Under the pieces are notes generated by a model. It was given only the letters and a program-made list of their open reading frames with translations. It was not told where the DNA came from and searched no databases. Below are positions 45,566 to 56,885 of a stretch of DNA of 64,000 nucleotides, in pieces. A program made the translations under genes and the position numbers. Source of the stretch: Branchiostoma floridae (lineage: Eukaryota > Chordata > Leptocardii > Amphioxiformes > Branchiostomatidae); the NCBI RefSeq assembly GCF_000003815.2, contig NC_049984.1:21258864-21322863 (forward strand), written 5' to 3'. Numbering within the stretch: position 1 is the first letter of the stretch; each line of letters starts with the position of its first letter.

Positions 45566-46262
45566 CACAAGCCTTTTGCTGGGGAACATTCGGGACGTAA
45601 GTCGGGTTAGGCAATAGACCGTCTTCTCCAGGCTGCTGATTTGCCATGGGATCGACTGTTTGTCTAGACTGTCCGATGTTTTGTTTGTCATTGTTATCGC
45701 TGGCAATGTCTGAAGTGCCAACATCACCGCGACAGGAACTTGACCCTGTCATGTTTGTCGGGATTTCACTGCCAGGATTCGAAGCCATAGCTCGAACCTC
45801 TTCTTGGCCTGAGTCGGTATCATTATGGGTGTCTATTTCGGTTGTTTCTTTGATGTTGTCAGCACCACTTTGTGGAATTATGTCGTATTCATGATATCGG
45901 ACAGCATACGGGTTGCCAGCATCAACATCGCTATCTCTGTGATATCTGACAGCATACGGCTCCAGGTCGCCACCGTTATTACCACCAATAGCAGTTACCT
46001 CGTGGATGGGCTCTGGTTGAACATTTACCTCGCTCATCGGAATCTGGTTCTTGTCGGCGTTTTGCTCGTATATCGGGTTGGAAAAAACTTCTTCTTGGAC
46101 GGACTTGATTGGTTTGATTTGGACACAGTAGGGTTGCGTTTTGGTCGAGTTCTTATGAATATTTTGAGCGTACACTGGATTCGGTTCTCTAGCCGGATTT
46201 TGATGAAGGTCATACGGGGTTTGGTCAATGTCACTTTCATGATGTACGACACTTGATGCCAT
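45566..46262 (-). CDS. Pentraxin-trefoil-Link gene, first coding exon (tyrosine-rich cytoplasmic tail)
   Basis: The exon runs from ATG (46262-46260, context GGCAATGG with G at -3 and +4) to the donor GTAAGT (45565), phase 1 out: 232 codons. There is no signal peptide, and the composition is disordered. Tyrosine motifs: TPYDL, NPVYAQN, QPYCV, NPIYEQN, EPYAVRYHR, NPYAVRYHE and NPTYVPN. Three are NPxY (PTB-domain or endocytic adaptor type) and two are PYAVxY, as in the plus-strand tail at 122-1756. It is the intracellular part of a type II protein whose later exons add the transmembrane helix, stalk, pentraxin, trefoil and Link domains. Function in recognition and signalling is inferred. Confidence 0.8.
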
Positions 46263-46484
46263 TGCCTGTCCGATTTGGTGTTTCTTTCAGCGTTTACAAT
46301 CCCTGCACATCTTTCTGCTTTACTCTGACTGAAAAATAGGAGGAAAGCAAGTGGACCATAAGGAACGGTTACGTATGCCAAGAGATGTTCTTGATGCAGA
46401 CGCAGTGGGAAGAAATGAAGAAACAGAAGCTCAAAATTATTATTTGTTTTTTAATTTGTGGTATGTTTCCTACGTAGAAAGCTT

Positions 46485-47100
46485 AGGGGCTTGTTGGAAA
46501 ATGTACAATTTGTTTTCATGGTATATAATGTTTTGAGGCTAGGGTGATGCTTTCGTAGGTTTCTACTTTAGGCCTAGGTCACATTCAAAAAAAGGGGCCC
46601 GGCCTGGCAGCTTTCGGAACGAAAATCAAGAATGACATAACCGACATCAAAATACAGAATGTCACAATAAGATTCAAGGGCATAGTTTGTGTATTTTTCT
46701 GGGTGTATAATTTGATTTTTCGTTTCTACCGGCCGGGCCCCGGATTGGAAATGTGACCTACTGTGGGATCCCAGGGAACAGTACCTGTCAAAAGCAAGTC
46801 TGTACATGGATAAAAAACGCCACCTTTTAATCCACCTTAGTATTGCAGGATAGGTTTGTCTTTGCAGCAACGATCATAGTTTCTGCTTTGCTCCTTGGAA
46901 AATGGGTAGTGTTACATATGTAACATGGTGGGTAGACAAATAATTTAATAACAGAGTACACTCACTGCATGATCAAGAGACTTATAAGAAAGCATATACA
47001 GCACGAAGCAAACTAATCATCTCTAGACTTTGAATAAATAAATCAATAAATACTGTAGATTTTCACGTGCTGGACCTGTTGCTGGCATGTTCTTTTCCGT
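46485..47100. repeat. Dispersed repeat, copy 1 (copy 2 at 48844-49672)
   Basis: The phrases GGGGCTTGTTGGAAAATGTA, GATGCTTTCGTAGGTTTCT and a block of about 220 bases from AGTTTCTGCTTTGCTCC (46878-47098) recur in the same order at 48844-49672. A further piece (CTGTACATGGAT ... CGCCACCTTTTAATCC) recurs near 53783. Confidence 0.8.
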
Positions 47101-47365
47101 CTATGCATAATGTACAAAATGATTGACTGGTATACCACCTCAAAAAATAACAAGATTCTACCAAATGCTATTGTTCTTCTAGGGAGGATGTTTATTTTTT
47201 TGTATTTGCCTGCCTTTATATATTTTGTTTCCTACTTTTATGAATTAGAACTGAATATTTCACATAGACAAGATAAACTACATAAACACAGGGGTAAGTG
47301 GGGGAGACTGAATGCGTTTTTTTCTGGTAAATAGTAACTTTAAACACTTTAAAAAAATCATAATG

Positions 47366-47859
47366 AACATCGAGCTGATTAAAATTGGACTGAGCAGAGC
47401 ACTTTGGACTAATGCTTGTAGCTTTTCACAGACTACACCTATATATCAGATATTTTGTGAAAATGTATATTGATAGGTAATTAATATGTAGAATGCAATT
47501 AGATGTTTCAGGGTACAAAGTCAATTCTGGAGAATTCTGGAACCTGAGCCAGAATTCTGGAGAATTCTGCAGTTTTCAAGAATTCTGCAGAATTCTGGCT
47601 CAGGTTCCAGAATTCTGCAGAATTCTGGCTCAGGTTCCCAGAATTCTGCAGAATTCTAGCTCAGGTTCCCAGAATTCTGCAGAATTCTCCAGAATTGACT
47701 TTGTTCCTGGAGACATATAATTGCATTCTACATATTAATTACCTTTCAATATACATTTTCACAAAATATCTGATATATAGGTGTAGTCTGTGAAAAGCTA
47801 CAAGCATTAGTCCAAAGTGCTCTGCTCAGTCCAATTTTAATCTGCTCGATGTTAATGGT
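47366..47859. mobile_element. 494-bp foldback element with a 13-bp direct repeat at its ends
   Basis: Arms of about 160 bases (47366-47525 and 47690-47859) are nearly perfect inverted copies. The centre has nested inverted and tandem GAATTCTGCAGAATTCTGG units with CTCAGGTTCC. AAAAATCATAATG flanks both ends (47353-47365 and 47860-47872), a likely target duplication. No coding capacity. Confidence 0.9.
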
Positions 47860-48843
47860 AAAAATCATAATGGGCTTAGTGACTATTGGCACTGAGGTTT
47901 ACAGTAAAACTGTTTTGATGTTTTCTTTTGCGGGACAACATGATTCTAGTTTGAATCTGCCGTGTCATTCATTTATTGTTATCGTTTTATTTGGGAACAT
48001 AGAGTCCATTCCAAGACAGCATGAGGGTTTTTAAGCGATATTTATATATTAGTCTGAATTATTTTGAATACAAGAATATCTGAGCCACAATAATTAGATT
48101 ATTTTTAAAAAGGTAAAGACTGAGAAAGTACTCATATATTTGAATTCATTTGAATGTTTTAGAAACATTTTGAAAGTAACTGTACAAAAATATTTTTATC
48201 TAAATTAATTGTGAAACCTTTGTGTGACTATTTCACATTTACGAATATTTACAAAAAATGGTAAACCTGGCCAAATGGTTAAATTAGTTTATTGTCCCCA
48301 TAAAAGTAAGCCCTATTGTTGTATCTGTATATTTTTATATTTCACTGCTGGGGACTGGTGGATCCTTTGTGGAGGGCCATTGTTGCATGGCACCCAACCA
48401 TACTTTGCAAGAATGTGTGAATTGCTATCTTCCCAGCCCACTGAACCATTTACAAAAAATGGTAGAAAATGGTAAATAATGGTAGAATGCTGTTATCATT
48501 ATTTAGAAACCATTAGAACTATCCAATTCCACACGATGAATATTTCCAAAGTTTTACAGGACCAGGGAAATATTTATAAAGTTGAAACAGTGTTACAAAT
48601 ATTTCTGTAGTATCAAATGTCCTAGACATATAATTACAAAACTTTAAAATCAATTCTAAACAATGGCCACAAACATCCGCATGGTGTCCTGGAATGGACT
48701 CTAAATAAAGAAAAATTGCAAAACGAAAAAGAAGACGTCATGCCCTCAAGAACTGCAGTTATCAACCTCAAGCTGACGTGTTAGAAGATTTGTCTTATTT
48801 TCTAGGACTAACGTTGAATGGAAATCTTAAATATACATTCAAT

Positions 48844-49672
48844 GGGGCTTGTTGGAAAATGTACAATTTTCGTGATACTTCGTGATTGCATTTAGGCTAG
48901 CTTGATGCTTTCGTAGGTTTCTTTCTGAAGGCTTGAGAGACTTTATAAGTCCATTAGTTGTGATACAAAATTCTAAATATTGTACACTGCGTATATTTTC
49001 AAGCCCCGTAAGTTCGGTATTGATATTTTGGATAACTTCTTCAATACGCAGCCGCACGCACAATACCACAACCTCAAACGCATCAGAACTGTCTTTTGAA
49101 AGTTTCCAGAACGGAATGCAATTAGGTGCGGCGGGCATGTGGTCTGCAGACGTTGTGTGCGTCCGGAATACTAGTACACCCAACATACGTAACTCAAACG
49201 CAGCTATTCGCAGAAAAGAAAATTATGTTGTACACTTCAAATGCAAATCATACGCACCTCAGGCGGAATGGATAGGCTGAAGTTGTAATTCGGCAGAAGG
49301 GCGTGACGCATAATACAATTTATTAAAGAAAATTCAAAATGTTGGGCGTACGGCTGCGTATTGACAGAATTCCATGCGGAAATCATGCGCACTTGCAAAT
49401 ATACGCAGGTGTGAACCCACCTCTATCAGAGCAGTATAGTTTCTGCTTTGCTCCTTGGAAAATGGGCATTGTTACATATGTAACATCATGGGCAGACAAA
49501 TAATAGAATTACAAAGTACATAATAAAATTACACTCACTGCATGATCAAGAGACATATAAGAAAGCATACACAGCACGAGGCAAACTAATCATCTCTAGA
49601 CTTTGAATAAATAAATAAATACTGTAGATTTTTACGTGCTGGGCCTGTTGCTGACGTGTTATTTTCCATGCT
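48844..49672. repeat. Dispersed repeat, copy 2
   Basis: Second copy of the 46485-47100 unit, with an insertion of unrelated sequence between about 48915 and 49435. Confidence 0.75.
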
Positions 49673-49700
49673 ACAAATCGAATGTGCTCGTAAATATAGT

Positions 49701-49937
49701 TGTAACGTTAACGGTAGTTCACCTTAAGTTTATTCACATGGTAACCTATATTCGTTGTATTTTTTGAACGAAAGATATTTAGGGTTGTCCAGTAGACGAA
49801 CGTTGGTTTAAAATTGCAATATTTTCATAGCATTCCAGTCTGTAACAGGCTTCTGTTGAATTGATATCCCTAAATAATCCAATTTTACATACAGCGGATA
49901 AAGGTTACCCTGCGGATAAAGGTGAACTAGAGTTACA
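49701..49937. mobile_element. MITE with TAGTTCACCTT termini, copy 2
   Basis: GTAACGTTAACGGTAGTTCA at the left and GGTGAACTAGAGTTAC at the right are inverted. Family member of 42548-42764. Confidence 0.7.
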
Positions 49938-52900
49938 TGCCAAACAAGCCATTGGAGAAGTGTATTGAACAGTAATACCATTATCCTAACAATGCAAAAT
50001 GGCAATTGTACAAAATTTTCTCTGAACATATTTCTATATCCGTCATAACATAAGCTGCCACTTCTTCAAACGGCCTATTATCGTCATATAACGTTATGTT
50101 AAGTCCTAGCAATGTATGTACATTATTGATAGCTTTTCGTTACATATAATACACTGTCTTACTTTTAAGACGTACAATGTAGTTTCAGAGACAACGTTAG
50201 TTTTGTGGTAGAAGTACTAAAAATTTCAAACCTAAAAACAAACAAAACCAAGTGAATACAACAATGGGTGAATATATTATATGGCTTTAAAAAGAGCTTA
50301 ATTAGATGGCTGGACGATTCACAACGTAAAATATTTGGTACTTACTGTGCGCTTTCTGTGGACGCTATTCACGCCAATGGACGATTTGGCCCCATGGAAT
50401 CAACCAGAAACGTACGGACAAGAATAAATCACTTGCTAATGGCAATTTGGTCTTGGTCTTTACAAGAGGGGTGACGCAACAATTAGCATCTGTGCCTAGA
50501 GCATAAGGTTAGAGAGAATATACTAGTATGTAGCTTCAAACCATTAAAAAGCCTTTCAATGGGATATTAAATATGATTTTAAATCTGGTCAGTTTTGGAG
50601 TGACCATATACTTGTTGAATCAGTTCTAAAAAATGACCTTTCTTCGTCACGTTTTTGCACCCCCATAACATAGTGGTATCATCGCCGGATAGCTGTTTTG
50701 AGCCTAAAAGACCAGTCCAAGGGTTCTGATTAGGGGGTGGGAGGCTATCTAAAGACTAGCCGTAAAGAAATCCTTACAAATGAGACTGGACACAGTAGGC
50801 TAGCATTTGAGATTTAGTTTACATGGCGTGAGTTTTTAATTCAATTTAATTCAGATAATGACACATTTGTTTTCTCCAATTGCCCCATAGAATTACAGGT
50901 ATCACATTATAATTCTGCAGTCACCCCTATAGGCTTACTGGGGAGACGCAACCATTGGAATTTCCCCCAGTAATACATGCAACAATGGGAGAGTTGTGGA
51001 AACAAATATGCAAAAAAGCCATACAAACTTACCCTCGAATGATAGCCTACAGGCTACATTTCGGTATTTCTATGCATATTCTTAACAATGGGAATCATGG
51101 TAGAAAGAGGCTGTCAAAAATCACCTACCTGACTTTTAGAACATGAAAAACTCACATTGGCAAGGTTGTCCGACCTCTGAAGAGTAATTTAACGACAAAA
51201 AAATGAAAAAAATTTACGGCGGAATTATATCATATGCCATCAAAACATAGGTGGGAGACCTTTTCACCCCCTTTCAATGCATGTAAACAACACCAAAACA
51301 CCTAACTTCTGAGGCCTGCTGCAACCACAAATATCACTAAAATTCTGATTTTTCAACACAATATAGAAGCTACAACCCTTAGCTATAATATGCACCTCCA
51401 AAATCCAAACATATTCCAAGAAAAACAATTTTACAGCCACTTTTCCCAAGTCTACCTAAGCATTTTGAGGAGGCTAGAAGTTGGTCATCTGCGCAAGTCC
51501 GGAAATACCGAAATTTGCCCTACAGTGTCCAGTCTCAGGAAATTCACTTGCAAGAATGTCTATACGACTAGTCTCTTGATACCACCCCCACCCCCAATTA
51601 GAGCCATTGGATTGGCCCGTTTGGCTCAAAACAGCTATCTGATGACGATACCACTATTTCAGGGGGGGGGGGGGTGCGGAATTACCCTAGATGGAGAAAG
51701 GTATTTTTTGCAACTAATTCAACTAGTATAGGGTCTTTCCTACCACTGCCCAAATGCCCAGCTTTCACATAAAATCCCACCAAGAAAGGCTTTTAACGGT
51801 TTAAAGCCTTGTTTTTATCTCACCGGGAGCTCAAGGCCTAATCTCCAAGCAGATTCCTCCCGTGGCATAAAACAGTAACATAAGCTGGGGAAGGAGTTTA
51901 GCCGGCAGAGGAGTAAAATGTGTTTTATGCCACCGGAGGAATCTGCTTGGAGATTACTCAAGGCGCACAGGCCAATTCTTGCGTCTCCCCTGAGGCTGCA
52001 GTAGACTAGACGGACGACTCCATTCATTGAGCAAGGCTGGCGAAGTCACCCGAAAATTTGTGTATTACCCAACTATTCAGATTTGGTTAGGTAAAGTTTA
52101 GTTCTTTTTCATAATTAAGAAATTATGATAAGAGTATAATATCATTCACCAATACAGATTGCGTTTTGAAGAGAAGTAAAAGGGGGGTTACTTCGGCAGA
52201 AAATGATAACAAACGCAAATGTACAAGTGTTACAGTGGGACAGTTTACTCAGCAAAATAAAAGATATTTCTCAGTTAATTTCTTTGAATTTCTCAGAAAC
52301 CTATAGCTAGTAAAAAGTTGTTCTTAGTTTATAAGTGGACGAAATTCACTCTATCATACTTTCATGCCAATTACCACCAACAGATCATTTCTCTCGCGGA
52401 TACAAATTAATCGAATATGTCTGTGAAAACACGACGATATAAACGAAGTTTGGAACTACTTTGAAAGATTAACGGTTCTAGTGCCGTTCTGTAGCATAAC
52501 GGTAGGGTTTGGGTTCCAAAGCAGAGAGGTCTTGTATTGGAGGATGCTAATACGCTACTATCGATGTTGTGCCCTTTGGAAAGATACTTTACGCGAATTT
52601 CCTAACCTCACTCAGGTCAAAATGAGTACCTAGTGCAGGGACGTTACTTGGGGGTTTCGAATAGGTCGTTACATGTTTATTGTTGGAGGTCGCGTGTTTG
52701 AGGAGAGCCACACATTGAACTCGTAAAAACAACCCTCACAATTAGAAAGGCCGACATTTGCTCGAGAGCAAATACAGCATATTTCAATTCATCTTCATCC
52801 CATACAAAATTGTATAGCAACATTTTGCAGGTAGTAACCTTCCGATCATCCGACTCCAAACAGGATTTTAAAAAAGGTGCCCCCATACAAGAATGGACTC

Positions 52901-53537
52901 TTCCAGAACACCCCTATCAAAATGGACAGGTCTATGTGACCCATTTTCCATTTTTTTTTTAATTATTTTTTTATTTTTTTATTCTGTTTTCTTTAGCCAG
53001 GGTAGCCCAGCTCAGTGCATCGCACTGCTTTACAGTGGGGCCCTGGATAACACATAATACATGACACATCAGCACCATACATAACATACAAATAATATAT
53101 ACAAAGACCGTTTTCCATTTCTAAGTACTAAAGCTACCCCTATACCAAATTCCAGCAGATCAGTTGGCTTTGCATGACAGGAAGTAAAAATATACATTGT
53201 TGGTAAAAAATGGCATAAAATCCCAAATTTAACAATTTTAAGTGATAAGTGTAAATGGAGAGTCACTGTATTTATGACAATATATTAGGTAACGTGTACA
53301 TTACACATCAATAATTACTGCCTGCACAATGACCGTCATAAAACTGTGTTGAAACATGTAAGTACAGATACTCATCGAGTGTATTTAGGTGGCACCTCAT
53401 TGGATAAAAAGTTGAAATAAGACCAATTCACTCATTATAACGATGGTTATTTGATGAAGATAATTGTGTTGAAATTAACTGTGGACACTCATTTGGCGTG
53501 AATGCTAGGCAACTTATAAGGTCTCAGGTACATGTAT
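49938..53537. other. Gene-poor stretch
   Basis: No exon could be supported. It contains a hairpin at 51839-51956 and several G- or C-runs. The remaining open frames are short and without domains. Confidence 0.35.
51839..51956. repeat. Hairpin: 36-bp inverted arms with a 46-base spacer
   Basis: TAATCTCCAAGCAGATTCCT at 51839 is matched by AGGAATCTGCTTGGAGATTA ending at 51956; the arms extend over about 36 bases, through TGGCATAAAACA, with one small mismatch region. It may be a tiny MITE or a long RNA hairpin. Confidence 0.85.
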
Positions 53538-53539
53538 TA

Positions 53540-53747
53540 CTGTAAATGCATTTAAGTTCGCGGGGATTTAATTTCGCGGTAGCGGGAAAAATGACTTTTC
53601 GCGGTGGATTTAATTTCGCGGTAACACCATCTACTGCAATCTAATACCTTAATAGAAAAATGTTCGCGGTGGATTTAATTTCGCGGTAAAGCGGTCGACG
53701 CGAAAACCGCGAATATTAATCCACCGCGAACATTTCTGCATTTACAG
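53540..53747. mobile_element. MITE with CTGTAAATGCA termini, copy 2
   Basis: Same termini, TA flanks and TTCGCGGT interior as 2303-2512. Confidence 0.9.
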
Positions 53748-55159
53748 TACTATGCGTGGGTACACTAACTACCCAAACCGAGTCTGTACATGGATCAAAA
53801 GCGCCACCTTTTAATCCGCTTTAGTATTGCAGCATCGATATGTCTTTGCAGCAATAATTTCGTGCATCGCTAGATGTCACCTTAGACTGTCAATTGATCG
53901 TCGTACATGGCTTTCTCCACCTATGATACGATACTATCTTAGACAAAGACCTAGTATCGGAATCTGTATCCTAGCATTCCTTACTGTGCTAAACATTACC
54001 AAATAACTTGCATAACGATGGAAACAATTATTATTATTTACTAATTGAGACAGAGGCGCTCGAAATAACTTAAAATAATATAATGTGGTACCCACGTAAA
54101 TCCAAAGCCACAGCAATTGAATTCTATGGATGACATCCTCTGCAGACTACAAAACTGATGACATAGGGCGAAAAAATGGGTAAAACAACAAGATGGCTAT
54201 ATTTTCAAGACAAACACTAACGTTATTAATCATAAACAGGAATTGAAGTGAAATGTTTTGTGAAATTATGAAATGTGATTAACACATATTTGCAAAATAG
54301 TACTTACATATTGGAGGGATTTTTAATGACAGAAAAGTGGGCGTTGTCGCAGACAACTTTACAATGAGCAAATAGGGCTAGAACATGTAAGTATGTCAAA
54401 CGTTCAGATTGAGGTTGGATGTTTATCTTCAGCACATTTAATACTTCCCATTTCCCTAACATTTCACATTGTACCTTCCACGTATGTTTTCACTGCAGTC
54501 GCATCTTTTAAACATCATTTCTGTAGGTTCCTCCATTACATTCCCATAAGAATTGCATTTACACCCCTGGGAAATGTAATTATGTTATACAACGCTTCAC
54601 TGAACACATAGACAACTTTTTTTTTCAATTGATTTTATTCAATCAGCGATAATCAAGTGTACAACATGTCGAAAATGTATAACATTATCATAATATCACC
54701 ATTAATACACATTTTGCTATGATCTATGTATTAACTGGAATTAACGAATCACATAGTGCATTGAATAACTGTAGAATGTTGTGTCTTTGAAGTAGAAAAG
54801 GATTATCTTTATATCTAGACCATGACAGGAATATTGCATACTTTGCTAGGGTTATGCACAGATTTGAATCATCACCAAGTAAAATAAAGTTTGTGTTTAT
54901 ATCCATATCTGAGGCAAAGATTCGTTCCTTAATTCTTTCCCAGTACCCTTGTAGCCGGTTACACTCAATGAACATGTGGATGTAGTTTTCCTCTGTGTTA
55001 CAGATTTCACATGTGGGGCTGTAAATATTTCCGGTAGTGTCTACTATTTTCCATCTATGAAGTAAAACTTTACATGGCAGAATCTTGTATAGGATTTTGA
55101 AATTAAATTCTCTGAGCTTATTGTCCTTAATATCAAACGTTTGTGCTTCTCATATCTTA

Positions 55160-55785
55160 CTCCATGTCAAATTGGGGGATAAAGTGTCCCAGTGGAATTG
55201 AGCAGAAGGTATTATATGAAAGAGAAACATATCTAAACATCTCAAGCTTTGAACACCGCAGAGCTATGTAAATTTCGCATAAGTGACCATCCGTTACATA
55301 TAGAATCCGGCAGGCATAACCATACTCCTTTAGATGATAGAACATGCAAATTCTGTGACCATTTGTATATCGAAGACGAGACACATTTTTACTAGACTGT
55401 ACATTATATAAATATGAACGCCAATCCCTATACAATGCTAAAAGAATAGACAATAATTAAAAGAAAATGTTAAAACAAGATTTATTTAAGTACTTGATGT
55501 CATGCACGGACGATCATGCTATTGACGCAATATGTGAATATGTCTCCATATGTTTAAAAAGAGAGAAGAACATGTTAGATGCAGCCATTAGCAATTGTAA
55601 CACATAGTGTCTTAGTTCCCTTTCCATCTAGCTAGCCTAGTTTAAACCAATGTATAGTTTAGCCTAGTTTAAAATCATTGTATTAGTTAAGCTTTTCCAC
55701 TGCATCCATAAGACCACATGTGGTCATTTTGTGCATTTAGCCCTCGGGCATGAATATGCAATAAAGATTATCACATATATATATT
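55160..55785 (+). mobile_element. LINE C-terminal fragment nested in the L1-like element
   Basis: The plus strand reads KFRISDHPLHIESGRHNH, then TCKFCDHLYIEDETHFLLDC, the same knuckle class as 37436-37970. The 3' end reads GAATATGCAATAAAGATTAT. It interrupts the L1 C-terminus in the opposite orientation. Confidence 0.8.
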
Positions 55786-56424
55786 ATAACATTTTTCATA
55801 AGGCTAGCTGGGTACAGGTATCTACTGGTAAGTACAACTATTGGAACCACACAGCAATTAAACCATACATATTCATAAATGTTACCTAATGTTTCGCTAT
55901 CAGAATAACTGTCCTTATCTACCCAGCTGTAGCCTATAGCCCTTTTTACCATCATAAATTCACTTATCCAGTTTCTTGTGTCTCTAAGTTTCCTTAACAA
56001 CATATCAGATGATACATATTTGGAATTATTACATAAATCTTTCACATAAATCAATCCGCTACTAATCCAATGTTCAAGGAACAATGTTTTGTTATTAAAC
56101 TTGTAGTTTTCATTACACGAAATTATTTCATGTCTTTGTTTTACAAAATCTGTTTTTCCTCCCCCAAGTTCATGCCAGGTCAAAACTACCTGTCTATGGA
56201 AAGGTGGGAGAACTCTCAGAGAGGGAGCATCTCCTCCCTTACAAAAGTTGAAACGGAAGAGTAGAAAATCTTTTCCAAAATGATTAATAAAGTGTAATGG
56301 TATAATATGCCAGTGGCGCTCTTTAGTGTCACCGTTTGCCGACTGCATTAGTCTTCTAACCCCTGCAGCCTGTATATATAGGCTTCTGCATTTTGAATGT
56401 ATGTCTTTCATTTTTATGTGGGCG

Positions 56425-56885
56425 AAGCTACATTTAGTTTTTCCTCAGATATTTGCATATTCCACCCGGAAAACAGGAAAAATGGAAGCTGTAAATTTGT
56501 ACTCCACGTTTCAAGCTGTTTGATTGGCTTAAAGTCGCACTTTCTTGGCTGTGAGTCAGAGGTGAACCTATCAACGCACAGAACACAATCGGCATCGAGT
56601 TTAATCAATCAGAACTGAGAAAAAATGGAAGCTGTAAACATATACTCCGCGTTTCCAGCTTTTTGATTGGAATAAAGTCGCGGACTGTCTGGGTGTACGT
56701 GAGAGGTGAACCAATCAACGCACAGAACACAAAATGGCATTCGGCATGCAGTTTGACAATAGCAGCCAGTGAGACGTCATGCGACAGTAAATCGGCCATG
56801 CGTTCGACCGATCAGGCGCTCAAGGAAGACGTTGCCCGCCACGGAATGAACGAGATCGATAAATTTTTTATCCTTCCATCCTCAT
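56425..56885. repeat. Insertion with a tandem duplication of about 140 bp
   Basis: AAATGGAAGCTGTAAA starts two units (56480 and 56624) that share GATTGG, AAAGTCGC, GAGAGGTGAACC-like and CAACGCACAGAACACA phrases. The block splits the L1 reading frame between YSNYYIM and the next conserved part. Confidence 0.65.

Noticed and set aside
46034-46381. A minus-strand frame overlapping the tyrosine-rich tail
   Set aside because: It lacks the motif structure, donor and phase match of the frame used for 45566-46262.
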